A stretch of 64,000 nt of DNA. It comes from JAGOUA01 sp964645655. Its GTDB lineage: Bacteria; Patescibacteriota; Patescibacteriia; 2-12-FULL-60-25. This document shows positions 15,643 to 24,055 of this stretch, piece by piece. The stretch lies in assembly GCA_964645655.1 (NCBI GenBank), contig CAZXZS010000001.1, positions 186,001-250,000 of the forward strand, written 5' to 3'. Below the pieces are notes generated by a model. The model was not told where the DNA came from. It made no database searches and worked only from the letters and a program-made list of their open reading frames with translations. Every line of letters begins with the position of its first letter. The first letter of the stretch is position 1. The position numbers and the translations under genes are program-made.

Positions 15643-17577
15643 ATGTGGACGCATTGGAAAAGTCCCGTCAGGATGCTCTTTTTTGCTCTCCTGTGCGCAT
15701 GCGCATGTTTTTTGCCGGCTCGAGCGGTCCAGGCGGCCGGGGAGTTCGTGACCACCTGGAAGACGGATAACCCGGGCATCACGGCGTCCGACCAGATCAA
15801 TATCCCGATCGCCGACGGCTTCACCTATCTTTACAACGTCGGTTGGGGCGACGGGACGTACAGCTCCGGAATCACGACCAGCTCCACGCATACCTACGGC
15901 GCCCCGGGGACCTATACCGTGAGCGTCACCGGGACGTTCCCTGGGATCGCGTTCGTGTTGGCGGGCGATCGCCAAAAGATCCTGTCCGTGGACCAATGGG
16001 GATCGAACCGCTGGGCATTCATGGGCGGATCCTTCTTCGGGTGCACCAACCTGGAGATATTGGCTGACGACACGCCCGACCTTTCGGACGTGACGGACCT
16101 GACGTACGCGTTCCGTTCGTCGGGCGTGAACGGGGGGTTCGAGCGCTGGGACGTCAGCTCGGTCCGCACGTTCCTTGGGATGTTCCAGGATACCCTATTT
16201 AATGGGGCGATCGGCGGTTGGGACCTGTCTTCCGCGACGAACATCAGCGCACTCTTTTACGGGAACCCTGTCTTTAACCAGGATATCGGCGCTTGGGACG
16301 TCTCGGGCGTGACGAGCCTGAACGGCCTGTTTTATGGGAATACGGCCTTCAACCAGGATTTGAGCGCGTGGGACACGTCCAACGTGACCGACATGGACAA
16401 CGCCTTTTATGGGGCGACCGCGTTTGACCAGGACATAAGCGCCTGGGACGTGGGGCGCGTGACGACGATGGTGGGGATGTTCGGAGGCGGGGCGCGGCTT
16501 TCAAATGCGCATTACGGGCAACTCCTGGCTTCGTGGTCTGCGCAGGCGGTGCAGCCGTCCGTCACGCTTGACGCTGGGCTGAGCACCTATTGCGCGGCAA
16601 CGGCCCGGGCGCGCCTCACCGGCTCGCCAAACGGGTGGACCATCCGTGATGGCGGACATGTTTGCCTGACGGAGGCTTCGCCGCTCCCTGAGCGCGTGAC
16701 GATCGCGGATGCGACCTATTCCTTTCGCGCGACGGAACTGGTCGATGCGATGCACGGCGCCGCCTCCGGAACCTATTCCATGGATGCGCCAGGCTGTCGG
16801 TCCTGCACCGCGACGCTTGATCCCCTTCGCCATACCGTCACCTTCACGGGCCTTCGCGTGGGTGACGTGCTGGATTTTCTGGTCCGCTTCACCGACGCCA
16901 ACCAGCTGCGTGTCGGCCCAAGCCTCGTGATCGACCCGCCGGGCGCGGGCGCGGTGGGGTTCCAGCCAGCCACCCCCGTGGCGGCCGTTTCGCGTGAGGG
17001 TGTTCCCATTTCGCCTGGGTTCATTCTGAACGGGGGAGCCGCAACCGCCACGCAGCCCCGCGTATCCCTTGAGCTTCAGGTTGATCCGGCGACCGCGCGA
17101 GGATATGTCATTTCCTTGGATCCGGCCTTCGCGAAGGACGGGATCGAACCGCTTCCCTTGCGGGCGCCGCCGGCCTTCTCGCTTCCCGCGCGTTCCGGCA
17201 CGTATCGCGTGTTCCTCAAGTACTACGCCCTTGATGGAACCCCGTCGGGCTTGCTCTTTCGCGATATCGTTCTCCAGACGCCGCCTGTCGGACCTGCACC
17301 TTCCCGTCCAGGGACGTGTGCCGCGTTCGGCATCCTACGTCCCGGCGACGTCGGGGATCGTGTCCGTGCCCTGCAGAGGGCGCTCGCGGCGCAAGGGGCC
17401 GCGATCTACCCCGAGGCCCGCGTGACCGGTTTTTTTGGCCCCGCCACGCGTCGTGCGGTCATCCGCTTTCAGGAGCGGCATGCGGACCAGGTGCTGGCCC
17501 CGTTCGGGTTGACGCGGGGGACAGGGGTCGTATTGAAGGCGACGGAGGCCGCGCTGTGCCGTGCGCGAGCCGGCTGA
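15643..17577 (+). CDS. Secreted BspA-like (DUF285) surface protein with peptidoglycan-binding domain
   Basis: A 644-residue protein. Signal peptide (hydrophobic core MLFFALLCACACFLPA, cleavage near AVQAAG). A PKD-like segment (about 35-95; YNVGWGDGT, STHTYGAPGTYTVSV) is followed by DUF285/BspA-type leucine-rich repeats (about 130-300) with the unit FNQDISAWDVS-VT-M. Then come Ig-like regions and a C-terminal PG_binding_1 domain (LRPGDVGDRVRALQRAL to the end). It is probably wall-associated and may mediate adhesion. ATG 15643 or ATG 15673 could be the start; the -10 position favours 15643. Confidence 0.85.
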   Translation: MWTHWKSPVRMLFFALLCACACFLPARAVQAAGEFVTTWKTDNPGITASDQINIPIADGFTYLYNVGWGDGTYSSGITTSSTHTYGAPGTYTVSVTGTFPGIAFVLAGDRQKILSVDQWGSNRWAFMGGSFFGCTNLEILADDTPDLSDVTDLTYAFRSSGVNGGFERWDVSSVRTFLGMFQDTLFNGAIGGWDLSSATNISALFYGNPVFNQDIGAWDVSGVTSLNGLFYGNTAFNQDLSAWDTSNVTDMDNAFYGATAFDQDISAWDVGRVTTMVGMFGGGARLSNAHYGQLLASWSAQAVQPSVTLDAGLSTYCAATARARLTGSPNGWTIRDGGHVCLTEASPLPERVTIADATYSFRATELVDAMHGAASGTYSMDAPGCRSCTATLDPLRHTVTFTGLRVGDVLDFLVRFTDANQLRVGPSLVIDPPGAGAVGFQPATPVAAVSREGVPISPGFILNGGAATATQPRVSLELQVDPATARGYVISLDPAFAKDGIEPLPLRAPPAFSLPARSGTYRVFLKYYALDGTPSGLLFRDIVLQTPPVGPAPSRPGTCAAFGILRPGDVGDRVRALQRALAAQGAAIYPEARVTGFFGPATRRAVIRFQERHADQVLAPFGLTRGTGVVLKATEAALCRARAG

Positions 17578-17594
17578 GCGCCCGCTCGCTTTTC

Positions 17595-17623
17595 TTGCCG
17601 CCTTTTGGTTTCACGGGTAAGGT
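17595..17623 (+). promoter_or_regulatory. Promoter for the 17672 gene
   Basis: TTGCCG (17595-17600), 17 bp, TAAGGT (17618-17623). Confidence 0.7.
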
Positions 17624-17671
17624 CTGCCTGTCCGCGAAATCGTGTTCGTCAGAGAATCGCTAGGAGGGCCC

Positions 17672-17878
17672 ATGTTCGATGTCAAGAAGGCATTCAAGGC
17701 TTTGCAAGGGCAGACCTATTCGGGAGGCGCTTTCTGGGACAGGGTGGTCCGGATGCGCGCGGACAACCTGAAGGACGTTCCTGCGGAAGTCGACGTGAAT
17801 GATCTCATCATGTTCGCCCGATCTCGCGGCTGGCTGCAGGAAGACGCCTGCGGCAACGTCAACGTCGTGATTCCCTGA
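17672..17878 (+). CDS. Small hypothetical protein (68 aa)
   Basis: The start is supported by TAGGAGGG just upstream and by a clear promoter. It is a small soluble protein containing FWDRVVRMR and DVNDLIMFARSRGWLQEDACGNVNVVIP. Family unknown. A weak terminator-like ACCCC/GGGGT pair followed by T7 lies after it (17886-17918). Confidence 0.7.
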   Translation: MFDVKKAFKALQGQTYSGGAFWDRVVRMRADNLKDVPAEVDVNDLIMFARSRGWLQEDACGNVNVVIP

Positions 17879-17900
17879 GGGCCTGACCCCAACCGCCCAT

Positions 17901-17967
17901 GCCAAGGGGTATTTTTTTGATTTTTATGGAATCATGCCAAACAGGATGATCAAAAATGCCCCTTGGC
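17901..17967. repeat. Imperfect inverted repeat between convergent genes
   Basis: The arms 17901-17921 and 17949-17967 are complementary over about 19-21 bases (GCCAAGGGG...TTTGAT), with one substitution and a length difference in the T run; the spacer is 27 nt. It covers the 3' ends of convergent transcripts and shares its right arm with a minus-strand terminator. Confidence 0.7.
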
Positions 17968-17980
17968 TTACCAAGAGGCA
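17952..17980 (-). terminator. Minus-strand terminator for the 33-aa ORF
   Basis: On the minus strand, TGCCTCTTGG pairs with CCAAGGGGCA (one G-T wobble) around TAAG, followed by TTTTT. Confidence 0.75.
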
Positions 17981-18007
17981 AAAAAACGGATTTAATGCTC
18001 GCTTTGA

Positions 18008-18109
18008 TTAGCGGAAAAACAAGAAGTACAGCACCACCGCCAAGATCACCCCACCGCCCAAGATCCATGAGAGGAACGATGCCTTGAGAAAATCTCCGAT
18101 ACCAGCCAT
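18008..18109 (-). CDS. Candidate 33-residue single-span membrane microprotein
   Basis: Translating the minus strand from ATG 18109 to TAA 18008 gives a 33-residue peptide that starts MAGIGDFLKASF and continues as one hydrophobic helix (WILGGGVILAVVLYFLFF) ending in Arg. The following terminator supports real transcription. There is no Shine-Dalgarno (the upstream minus-strand bases read CCTCCT), so translation is unproven. Confidence 0.5.
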   Translation of the reverse strand: MAGIGDFLKASFLSWILGGGVILAVVLYFLFFR

Positions 18110-18273
18110 AGGAGGATGCGGTTAGAGAATGAGGTTACCCCTTTGAGCATACTCCGTTGCGTAGAAAAAAGCTACTTGCGATCGCGCGCCGCGCGGTCGG
18201 TTGGGCCACCATGGCCCCGCATGCACGCGACGTTTTTTTCTGGTATCATTCCCGTCAGTCATCGCCCTTTCCC

Positions 18274-19533
18274 ATGTCGTTCCGCGTTCCCCGTTGGTTG
18301 GTCGCCGGCTTGCCCCTGTGGGCCTATGTGCTCCTCTTTAAGGCAGGGGCCTCCTTGTATTACACCGCCCTTTCTCCGCTCGGCGAACGCGTCCTTCCGC
18401 TATGGGCCGTGGGCTTGCTGATCGGCGGGGCTTCGCTGCTGCAGCTCGTGTTGGACGTACCGGCGGGATTCCTGTTGGACCGGTATGGGTATCGGCCGTT
18501 CCTCAAGGCCTCAAGCCTGATTTTGGCCGCAGGAGGCGCCTTGCTCGTCGTGTTTGGATTGCAGCCATGGGTGTATATCCTTCTTATCATCTTGAGCGGA
18601 TTCGGCTGGCTGTTCTTTGGTCCGGGCGTCGATGCGTACGTCCTTTCGACCGCACCTATGTCCGCCGCGGGAAGGTACATGGGGATGCGACGGTCGGTGA
18701 GCTCGTTGGGGATGGTTGTCGCGATGGGATTCTTTGCCCTCTTGGTTGCGCGACCGGATGCGCTCTTGGGAGCGGTCATCGCGGTCAACCTCGTGGGCTC
18801 GTTCGTTGCCGCCCTGTTCCTCAAGAAGGAGCCCGCTTCCGCACATGCCGTCGTCAAGGTCGAGACCCACCACTATTACATCCGTCGCGTCTATTTGCGT
18901 GAGACGCTGAAGGCGATTCGCCGACTGAATCCCGCGAGCTCGATGCTCGCCTGTTCGCGGTTCTGCGCCGCGACGTTCTTTGGCGTATTATGGTTGGTTT
19001 TGCCGCTCTACCTGAGCGGCCTCGCGCAGCCCGGGGCGTTGGGTTTCGGCCTGAGCGTGTTCGACGTGACGACCGTCCTGAGTGGCGGGCTGTTCGGTCG
19101 GATTGCGGACACCGACCGGAAACGCCTGGCGATTTTCTTTGGCCTGCTCCTGTTCGCGACCTGCGCTGTCCTGCTTGGGTTCCACTTGAACGGGTGGTTC
19201 CTCGTTTTCGGCTTCCTTGCCGCGACGGGTGACGACCTCTCGAACGTTTCCCTTTGGGCCTGGATGAACCGGCTCAGCCGCACCCATGCCCACGACGGCG
19301 TCATCGCCGCGCTGGTGACGTTCTTTGAGGACCTGGGCTGGGTCGTCGGGCCGATCCTTGGCGGGCTGCTTTATGAGACGGTGGGGATCTCCTGGGCCAT
19401 CGTCATCGGGTCCGGATTCGTCTGCGTAAGCTGGGCCGTCGGAAGCGTCCTCCTATACCGACATCGGGCGCGCCATTCCCATGGCGTGGAGCGGCCATCG
19501 GTCCCGCCGCGGTGGTTGGCGCATAAGGAGTGA
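18274..19533 (+). CDS. Major facilitator superfamily transporter
   Basis: A 419-residue protein with about 12 hydrophobic helices in two halves. The motif LLDRYGYRPFLK after the second helix is the MFS signature loop, and GRIADTDRKR is its counterpart in the second half. Substrate unknown. ATG 18274 begins just before the first helix; the longer frame to 18157 is not supported. An extended -10 (TGG TATCAT, 18241-18249) lies upstream and there is no Shine-Dalgarno. Confidence 0.87.
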   Translation: MSFRVPRWLVAGLPLWAYVLLFKAGASLYYTALSPLGERVLPLWAVGLLIGGASLLQLVLDVPAGFLLDRYGYRPFLKASSLILAAGGALLVVFGLQPWVYILLIILSGFGWLFFGPGVDAYVLSTAPMSAAGRYMGMRRSVSSLGMVVAMGFFALLVARPDALLGAVIAVNLVGSFVAALFLKKEPASAHAVVKVETHHYYIRRVYLRETLKAIRRLNPASSMLACSRFCAATFFGVLWLVLPLYLSGLAQPGALGFGLSVFDVTTVLSGGLFGRIADTDRKRLAIFFGLLLFATCAVLLGFHLNGWFLVFGFLAATGDDLSNVSLWAWMNRLSRTHAHDGVIAALVTFFEDLGWVVGPILGGLLYETVGISWAIVIGSGFVCVSWAVGSVLLYRHRARHSHGVERPSVPPRWLAHKE

Positions 19534-19639
19534 GCCTGGCCGTCGAGAGGCGATGAGGCTTGAGGCTTCGACAATCGCCAAACGCGTCCTGTACGCTCTC
19601 ACTGAAGGAGGCGTACGCACGACGTTTCCTCATCTCATC

Positions 19640-20074
19640 ATGGAACCCATACGCATGCTCGTGCACCAGGCCATCAACCGGAAAACGTTGATCGAGCTCT
19701 TTCGCTACGCCGTCGTCACGGTCGTCAGCTACCTTTTTATCGTTGGCCTGATCTTTGTGCTTACCGGCTATGTCGGCATGAGCGACAACCTTGCCTACCT
19801 GATTGCCCTCACCCTCGCCTACGTCGGTGTCTACATCAGCTTTAACCGCTATGTCTTCCGGACGACGCACAGTAAAAAGCTGCTCTTTCGTTTTTTGCTT
19901 GTCCTGGGGCTTTCGTGGATCGGTAATAATCTTCTCTTTACCCTCTGGGCGGATGCCTTCTCTATCGCCTACCCCCTCGCCACGGCGCTAAACACGGTTG
20001 TCCTTGGGGCGTTCCGCTTTTTGGCGCAAAAATTCTATGTCCGCGGCGACTCAAGCGTCGGCATGGACCTGTGA
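19640..20074 (+). CDS. GtrA-like membrane protein
   Basis: A 144-residue protein with four membrane helices: LFRYAVVTVVSYLFIVGLIF, LAYLIALTLAYVGVYISF with NRYVF after it, then two more. The NRYVF motif and helix spacing fit the GtrA family, which takes part in moving lipid-linked sugars across the membrane for cell-surface glycans. The start is uncertain: ATG 19640 gives the usual family length, ATG 19553 adds 29 residues. No good Shine-Dalgarno is seen for either. Confidence 0.8.
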   Translation: MEPIRMLVHQAINRKTLIELFRYAVVTVVSYLFIVGLIFVLTGYVGMSDNLAYLIALTLAYVGVYISFNRYVFRTTHSKKLLFRFLLVLGLSWIGNNLLFTLWADAFSIAYPLATALNTVVLGAFRFLAQKFYVRGDSSVGMDL

Positions 20075-20355
20075 AGCGGATCGTGGGTGCCCGCTACAGT
20101 TTCCTCGATTTTAGCGATCGATGAGGGCTTGAACGCCGTTTCCAGCGCTTTGGGGATCCTTCGAACGGGGGGAACGGCGATCGGTTGGGCGTCCAGGAGG
20201 CGCTTTGCTTCCGCATTCGTTTATTTGGAGAGAGGTTCCGTATTCCAGTCGTGGGGATTCATTTGAGCTGGATTTATAGCCTCGGGTTAGGCAAAGGCCG
20301 ATGTCTCGAGGTCATCATTACGGCGAAGATGCCATGAGTGGTCTGATCCAGCCTA
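20075..20355. other. Intergenic region without a visible gene
   Basis: About 280 bases between the GtrA-like gene and the helicase promoter. No open frame with supporting start signals and no RNA gene is seen. Confidence 0.5.
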
Positions 20356-20384
20356 TTGACAAAACCACTAAATGCGTATATTAC
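20356..20384 (+). promoter_or_regulatory. Promoter of the helicase-repeat gene
   Basis: TTGACA (20356-20361), 17 bp, TATTAC (20379-20384) in an AT-rich stretch. The predicted leader is about 125 nt, unusually long for this window. Confidence 0.75.
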
Positions 20385-20387
20385 GTA

Positions 20388-20452
20388 ATTCGTCCTTCCA
20401 TGGCCTGAGCGATCTCTTATAGGACGAATGCAAGACGTCTGAACATATTCAG
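20388..20452 (+). promoter_or_regulatory. Two inverted repeats in the helicase leader
   Basis: ATTCGTCCT (20388-20396) is complementary to AGGACGAAT (20421-20429), starting at the predicted transcription start. A second palindrome, TCTGAA-CATA-TTCAGA, follows at about 20437-20452. They may be operators or RNA hairpins. Confidence 0.5.
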
Positions 20453-20518
20453 ATTTCCTGTGTCTGCCGTATCGACCTCTCGGAAAAAACCTCAACAATT
20501 CGTAGGAAAGAGGCTGTC

Positions 20519-22363
20519 ATGTATGAGCTCAATCCGAAGCCGTTTCAGGCTCCGATCGTCGACCGCATCTGCGCGGCCCTCAATGAAAACGGTCGCGCCC
20601 TCGTCGTGATGGCGACGGGAACGGGCAAGACCCTGACCGTCGGCTTCGCCCTCCGGCGCCGCCTGGGCGCGCCCTCCAAGAACAGGCGCGTCCTGGTCCT
20701 CGCCCACATGAACGCGATCCTCGGCCACGTGGAGAAGGAGTTCGAGAAACTCTTTCCCGCCCGTTCGGTGGACCGCCTGTACGACGGCCAGAGCGTCGAT
20801 AGCCGAGCGGACATCGTCTACGCGAACTTCGGCACCATCCGCAACCGTATCCGGGAGGGGGCGTTCAGCGCCCGTGACTTCGAGGCGGTCGTCGTGGATG
20901 AGGGGCATCACGCCCAGGCAGACGCGTTCCGTGACGTGATCCGGTTCTTCACGCCGAAGGACCTGATCGCCATGACGGCGACCCCGGACCGGATGGACGG
21001 CAAGGACATCACCAAGCTCTTTGGCGAGCCGGTCGTGAGCCTGACGCTCGCCCGCGCGATGGCGAACGGGCACGTCACCAAGGTCAAGTACAAGCTCATG
21101 TCCGGCGAGGGCCTGGCGGAAGAGATCGAGGCGATCAAGAAAGACCTCGCGAGCGGCATGCCTCTGACGAAAAAGCAGGTCGAGCGCCGCCTGTTCCGTG
21201 TCGCAAGCGACCACGGGTTCCTCGAGCTGATGAAAGAGCTTGACCCGAAGGCGAAGGTCATCGTGTTCGCGGATTCCATCGCGCGCGCAAACCACCTCGT
21301 TTCGCAGGTGAGCGATGCCCGCACCTACCATTCAGGGGATGATGGCGCTACGCGAGCCGGTCTCCTCGAGCGTTTTCGAGAGGGGAGCGTCCGTCGCCTC
21401 ATTTCCGTCGACGCGCTGAACGAAGGGGTCGACGTCCCGGATGCGGACGTCATCATCTTCCTGCGTGCCACGGAATCGCTCACCGTCTTCCTCCAGCAGC
21501 TCGGTCGGGGCCTGCGCCTCGCTCCGGGAAAGGAATGGGTCACGGTCTACGACTTCGTGGGCACCGTCCGGCGCCTCACGATGCTCCACGACTTCCTGCA
21601 AGAGGTGAAGCGGAGCGCGGCGGAGGATGCGGCGGAAGGCGCGGAAGGAAAACCCGTTTCCGATGGTCCCGATCGTGATCCCACTTCTGACGACGAACGA
21701 GATGTCCCCGTCTTCGACCTGGGCGATATCGATTCGGTGAAGGTAGACTTCAGCCAGGAACTCGTGGACATCCTCGGTCTCCTTGAGGGGTTCGATAAGG
21801 ATTTCTACCCCACCCTTGCCGAGGCTTCGGCGGCCGCGCAGAGGTTGGGGATCAAAACGCAAAAAGAATACATGGGGACCGCAGGCCGAGAAGGGCGCTA
21901 CAAAGAGGATATGAAGCTGTATAGCGCCCCGTACGCCTTTTACTCCGACTGGGTGTGCTGGGCTGCGTTCCTGGGCACCGGCTACTATCCCACCCTCGCC
22001 GAGGCTTCCGCGGCTGTGCAGAGGCTGGGGATCAAGACGTACAAGGAATACCAGGGCGAGAAGGGGCGAGAAGGTCGTTACAAGGAAGATACGAGACTGC
22101 CTTACAAACCAAGCCGCATTTACCCTGACTGGGCAGGCTGGGCCGCGTTCTTGGGCCTGGATCCAGGTCCCGGCTTCTATCCTACCCTCGCCGAAGCTTC
22201 CGTAGCCGCCCAGAGGCTTGGGATCAAAAGGCAAGCCGAATACATGGGGACCAGGGAGCGAGAAGGTCGCTACAAAGAAGACTCTAGGCTGCGTAGCAAT
22301 CCAGCTCCCTATTACCCTGACTGGGTAGACTGGCCCACGTTCCTGGGGACCAAGGTTCTTTAA
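20519..22363 (+). CDS. SF2 helicase fused to three C-terminal integrase-type repeats
   Basis: A 614-residue protein. Residues 1-380 form a superfamily 2 helicase of the restriction-like (ResIII/SSL2) type: Walker A MATGTGKT (31-38), DEGH (127-130), MTATPDRMDGKD, and motif VI LQQLGRGLR. After a charged linker come three repeats of about 62 residues (starting near 429, 489 and 553), each with YPTLAEAS-AAQRLGIK--EY, GREGRYKED-L and YPDW--W--FLG. From memory this matches the repeat unit found in some phage integrases and helicases. The start has AGGAAAGAGG upstream. A role in mobile-element biology or defence is possible but unproven. Confidence 0.87.
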   Translation: MYELNPKPFQAPIVDRICAALNENGRALVVMATGTGKTLTVGFALRRRLGAPSKNRRVLVLAHMNAILGHVEKEFEKLFPARSVDRLYDGQSVDSRADIVYANFGTIRNRIREGAFSARDFEAVVVDEGHHAQADAFRDVIRFFTPKDLIAMTATPDRMDGKDITKLFGEPVVSLTLARAMANGHVTKVKYKLMSGEGLAEEIEAIKKDLASGMPLTKKQVERRLFRVASDHGFLELMKELDPKAKVIVFADSIARANHLVSQVSDARTYHSGDDGATRAGLLERFREGSVRRLISVDALNEGVDVPDADVIIFLRATESLTVFLQQLGRGLRLAPGKEWVTVYDFVGTVRRLTMLHDFLQEVKRSAAEDAAEGAEGKPVSDGPDRDPTSDDERDVPVFDLGDIDSVKVDFSQELVDILGLLEGFDKDFYPTLAEASAAAQRLGIKTQKEYMGTAGREGRYKEDMKLYSAPYAFYSDWVCWAAFLGTGYYPTLAEASAAVQRLGIKTYKEYQGEKGREGRYKEDTRLPYKPSRIYPDWAGWAAFLGLDPGPGFYPTLAEASVAAQRLGIKRQAEYMGTREREGRYKEDSRLRSNPAPYYPDWVDWPTFLGTKVL

Positions 22364-22473
22364 GCCCGGGTCACCTCGTATCCGCTCCTGTCGGCTGACG
22401 AGCATTTCGGCCCCGTTTGTCTCCAAGTTCTCTGACCGTTTATTTCCTGATCCGTTCCTGATGAGGAAACCCT

Positions 22474-22498
22474 ATCAGCTCAAAAGGCTGATTTTTTC
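22474..22498 (+). terminator. Terminator after the helicase gene
   Basis: ATCAGC pairs with GCTGAT (7-nt loop), followed by TTTTT. Confidence 0.7.
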
Positions 22499-22617
22499 AT
22501 TCGTGCGTCACTGACGATCGATAAGGATGTTCCTTCTTCACCACTTGGCCGCACCACGTGAATTCGCCCTGGGTAAGGAATGCCTCGTAAAGAGCCCGAG
22601 CGCTCCACGAGGCACAT

Positions 22618-22645
22618 AAAAACCCGCTTGGAAAAGCGAGTTTTT
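22618..22645 (-). terminator. Displaced ancestral tRNA-Asp terminator
   Basis: On the minus strand this hairpin (AAC-C-CGCTT with AAGCG-A-GTT, GGAA loop) directly follows the left att copy and ends in a T run. Its geometry, including a C-A mismatch, equals that of the terminator now downstream of the intact tRNA (26106-26131). Confidence 0.65.
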
Positions 22646-22648
22646 ACA

Positions 22649-22671
22649 TGGCGGGTCAGAAGGGATTCGAA
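22649..22671. repeat. Left att copy (tRNA-Asp 3' fragment)
   Basis: Identical over 23 bases to 26136-26158; the match ends after TTCGAA. Confidence 0.88.
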
Positions 22672-22828
22672 TCACGCCGGTATCGGTCGATCTCCGGTGA
22701 TCCGGCGCCTCCATTTCCGCTCAGACGAGTGCAATTCTCCAGCCCCGGCATTGATCCATTCGAATCTTGAAAGACCTCTAATTCCCTGTTCCAAGGCACC
22801 GGGCCGTCAACCGGGACTGATCGAGCGA

Positions 22829-22850
22829 ACCCACCCATGAGGTGGGTTTT
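22829..22850 (+). terminator. Terminator-like hairpin inside the element
   Basis: ACCCACC pairs with GGTGGGT around CATGA, followed by TTTT. The next bases (TTCTCGTGGC, 22849-22858) match those at the junction of the tRNA terminator and CCA end (26130-26139), so this may be a relic of an earlier att site. From 22672 to here no gene is seen. Confidence 0.5.
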
Positions 22851-22929
22851 CTCGTGGCCATGCGCGCGTCGCTTGACGGTGCCCGCGGCGTGCGGGGAAA
22901 TGACGAGACCATTCCTAACTGATACCCAT

Positions 22930-24045
22930 ATGCCTGCAAGACAGATACACGGCTCGTGGACCGTCGACTTCCACTTCGGCGGCGAGCGCTGCCGCCGGCG
23001 GAGCCCCCTCGATAGCCGGGAAGGGGCCCTCGCGTACGAGATGTTCCTCAGGAAGGAGTGTGCCCTGTGGGGTTCCGTCGGCGCCGCGATCCGCGCTAAC
23101 GCTCCCGCCGGCCTTGCGCCGTGCCCGACCCTCGCCGAGTTCGCCGCGCGCTGGTTCGAGGCCCACGTCGCGGTCAACAATCGCCCGAAGGAGCAAGCCC
23201 TGAAGCGGATCATGTTCAGGAAGCACCTCCTCCCGGAGTTCGGCTCCCTGCGCCTTTGCGACATCGGCCTGGAGGAGATCGAGCGGTACAAGGGCAGGCG
23301 CAAGCAGGAGGGGTTCGCCGCCAAGACGATCAACAACCATCTTGCCGTGCTCCATAAGTGCCTCGTGTCCGCGAAGGAGTGGAAGGCGATGAGGACCGAG
23401 GTCCCGCGCGTCCCCATTCTACGTTCGGTGGAGCCGGCGTTCCGCTTCCTCTCGGCCGACGAGTGCGATAGGCTCCTCTCCGTTGCCGCCCTGTCCCCGC
23501 GCCATGGCGACATGGTCCTCGCCGGGCTGGAGACCGGGATGCGTTTCTGCGAGCTCTCCGCCCTCCTTTGGGATGACGTGGATCTCGCCGGGGCGCTCGT
23601 GACCGTCCGCCGTTCCGCCCTCGGCGGGCACGTCTCCGCCCCGAAGAACGGCCGCATCCGCCACATCCCCCTCACGTCCGGCCTCCGCGCCGCGCTCGTG
23701 GCCGTGCCGCGCACCGCGGCCCTCGTCTTCCCGAACGCCGCCGGCGGGCTGATGGGGTACCGCGGCGCCTGGAAGGCCCTCGCCCGCATGAGTGCGGCCG
23801 CCGGTATCGAGCGCGTGAGCTGGCATGACCTCCGGCACACCTTCGCGAGCCGCCTCGTAGCGCTCGGCGCCTCACTGCTCTCGGTGCAGAAGCTCCTCGG
23901 CCATTCGAGCATCGAGATGACGATGCGGTATTCGCATCTGGGGAAAGACGCGCTCAGGGACGCGATCGGGCTGCTGGACGGCGAAGGTGCCGGGCCCTCG
24001 CGCTCGCATGTGGCGAGTCTGGTGCACCGCATGGGGCCATGTTAG
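22930..24045 (+). CDS. Tyrosine recombinase (integrase) of the tRNA-Asp element
   Basis: A 371-residue integrase with an arm-binding N terminus (IHGSWTVDFHFGG), a core-binding SAM-like domain (about 65-150) and a catalytic domain. Catalytic residues are visible: Arg205 (ETGMRFCELS), Lys239, His299 and Arg302 (WHDLRHTFAS), His325 (LLGHSS) and nucleophile Tyr334 (TMRYSHL). ATG 22930 fits the arm-domain start; ATG 22900, with GGGGAA upstream, is the alternative. Its position beside the att copy and the tRNA target indicate it catalyses insertion and excision of this element. Confidence 0.93.
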   Translation: MPARQIHGSWTVDFHFGGERCRRRSPLDSREGALAYEMFLRKECALWGSVGAAIRANAPAGLAPCPTLAEFAARWFEAHVAVNNRPKEQALKRIMFRKHLLPEFGSLRLCDIGLEEIERYKGRRKQEGFAAKTINNHLAVLHKCLVSAKEWKAMRTEVPRVPILRSVEPAFRFLSADECDRLLSVAALSPRHGDMVLAGLETGMRFCELSALLWDDVDLAGALVTVRRSALGGHVSAPKNGRIRHIPLTSGLRAALVAVPRTAALVFPNAAGGLMGYRGAWKALARMSAAAGIERVSWHDLRHTFASRLVALGASLLSVQKLLGHSSIEMTMRYSHLGKDALRDAIGLLDGEGAGPSRSHVASLVHRMGPC

Positions 24046-24055
24046 AAGGGAACGC

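Noticed and set aside
17901..17967. Inverted repeat as a MITE
   Set aside because: No target duplication or second copy seen; convergent terminators explain the structure better.
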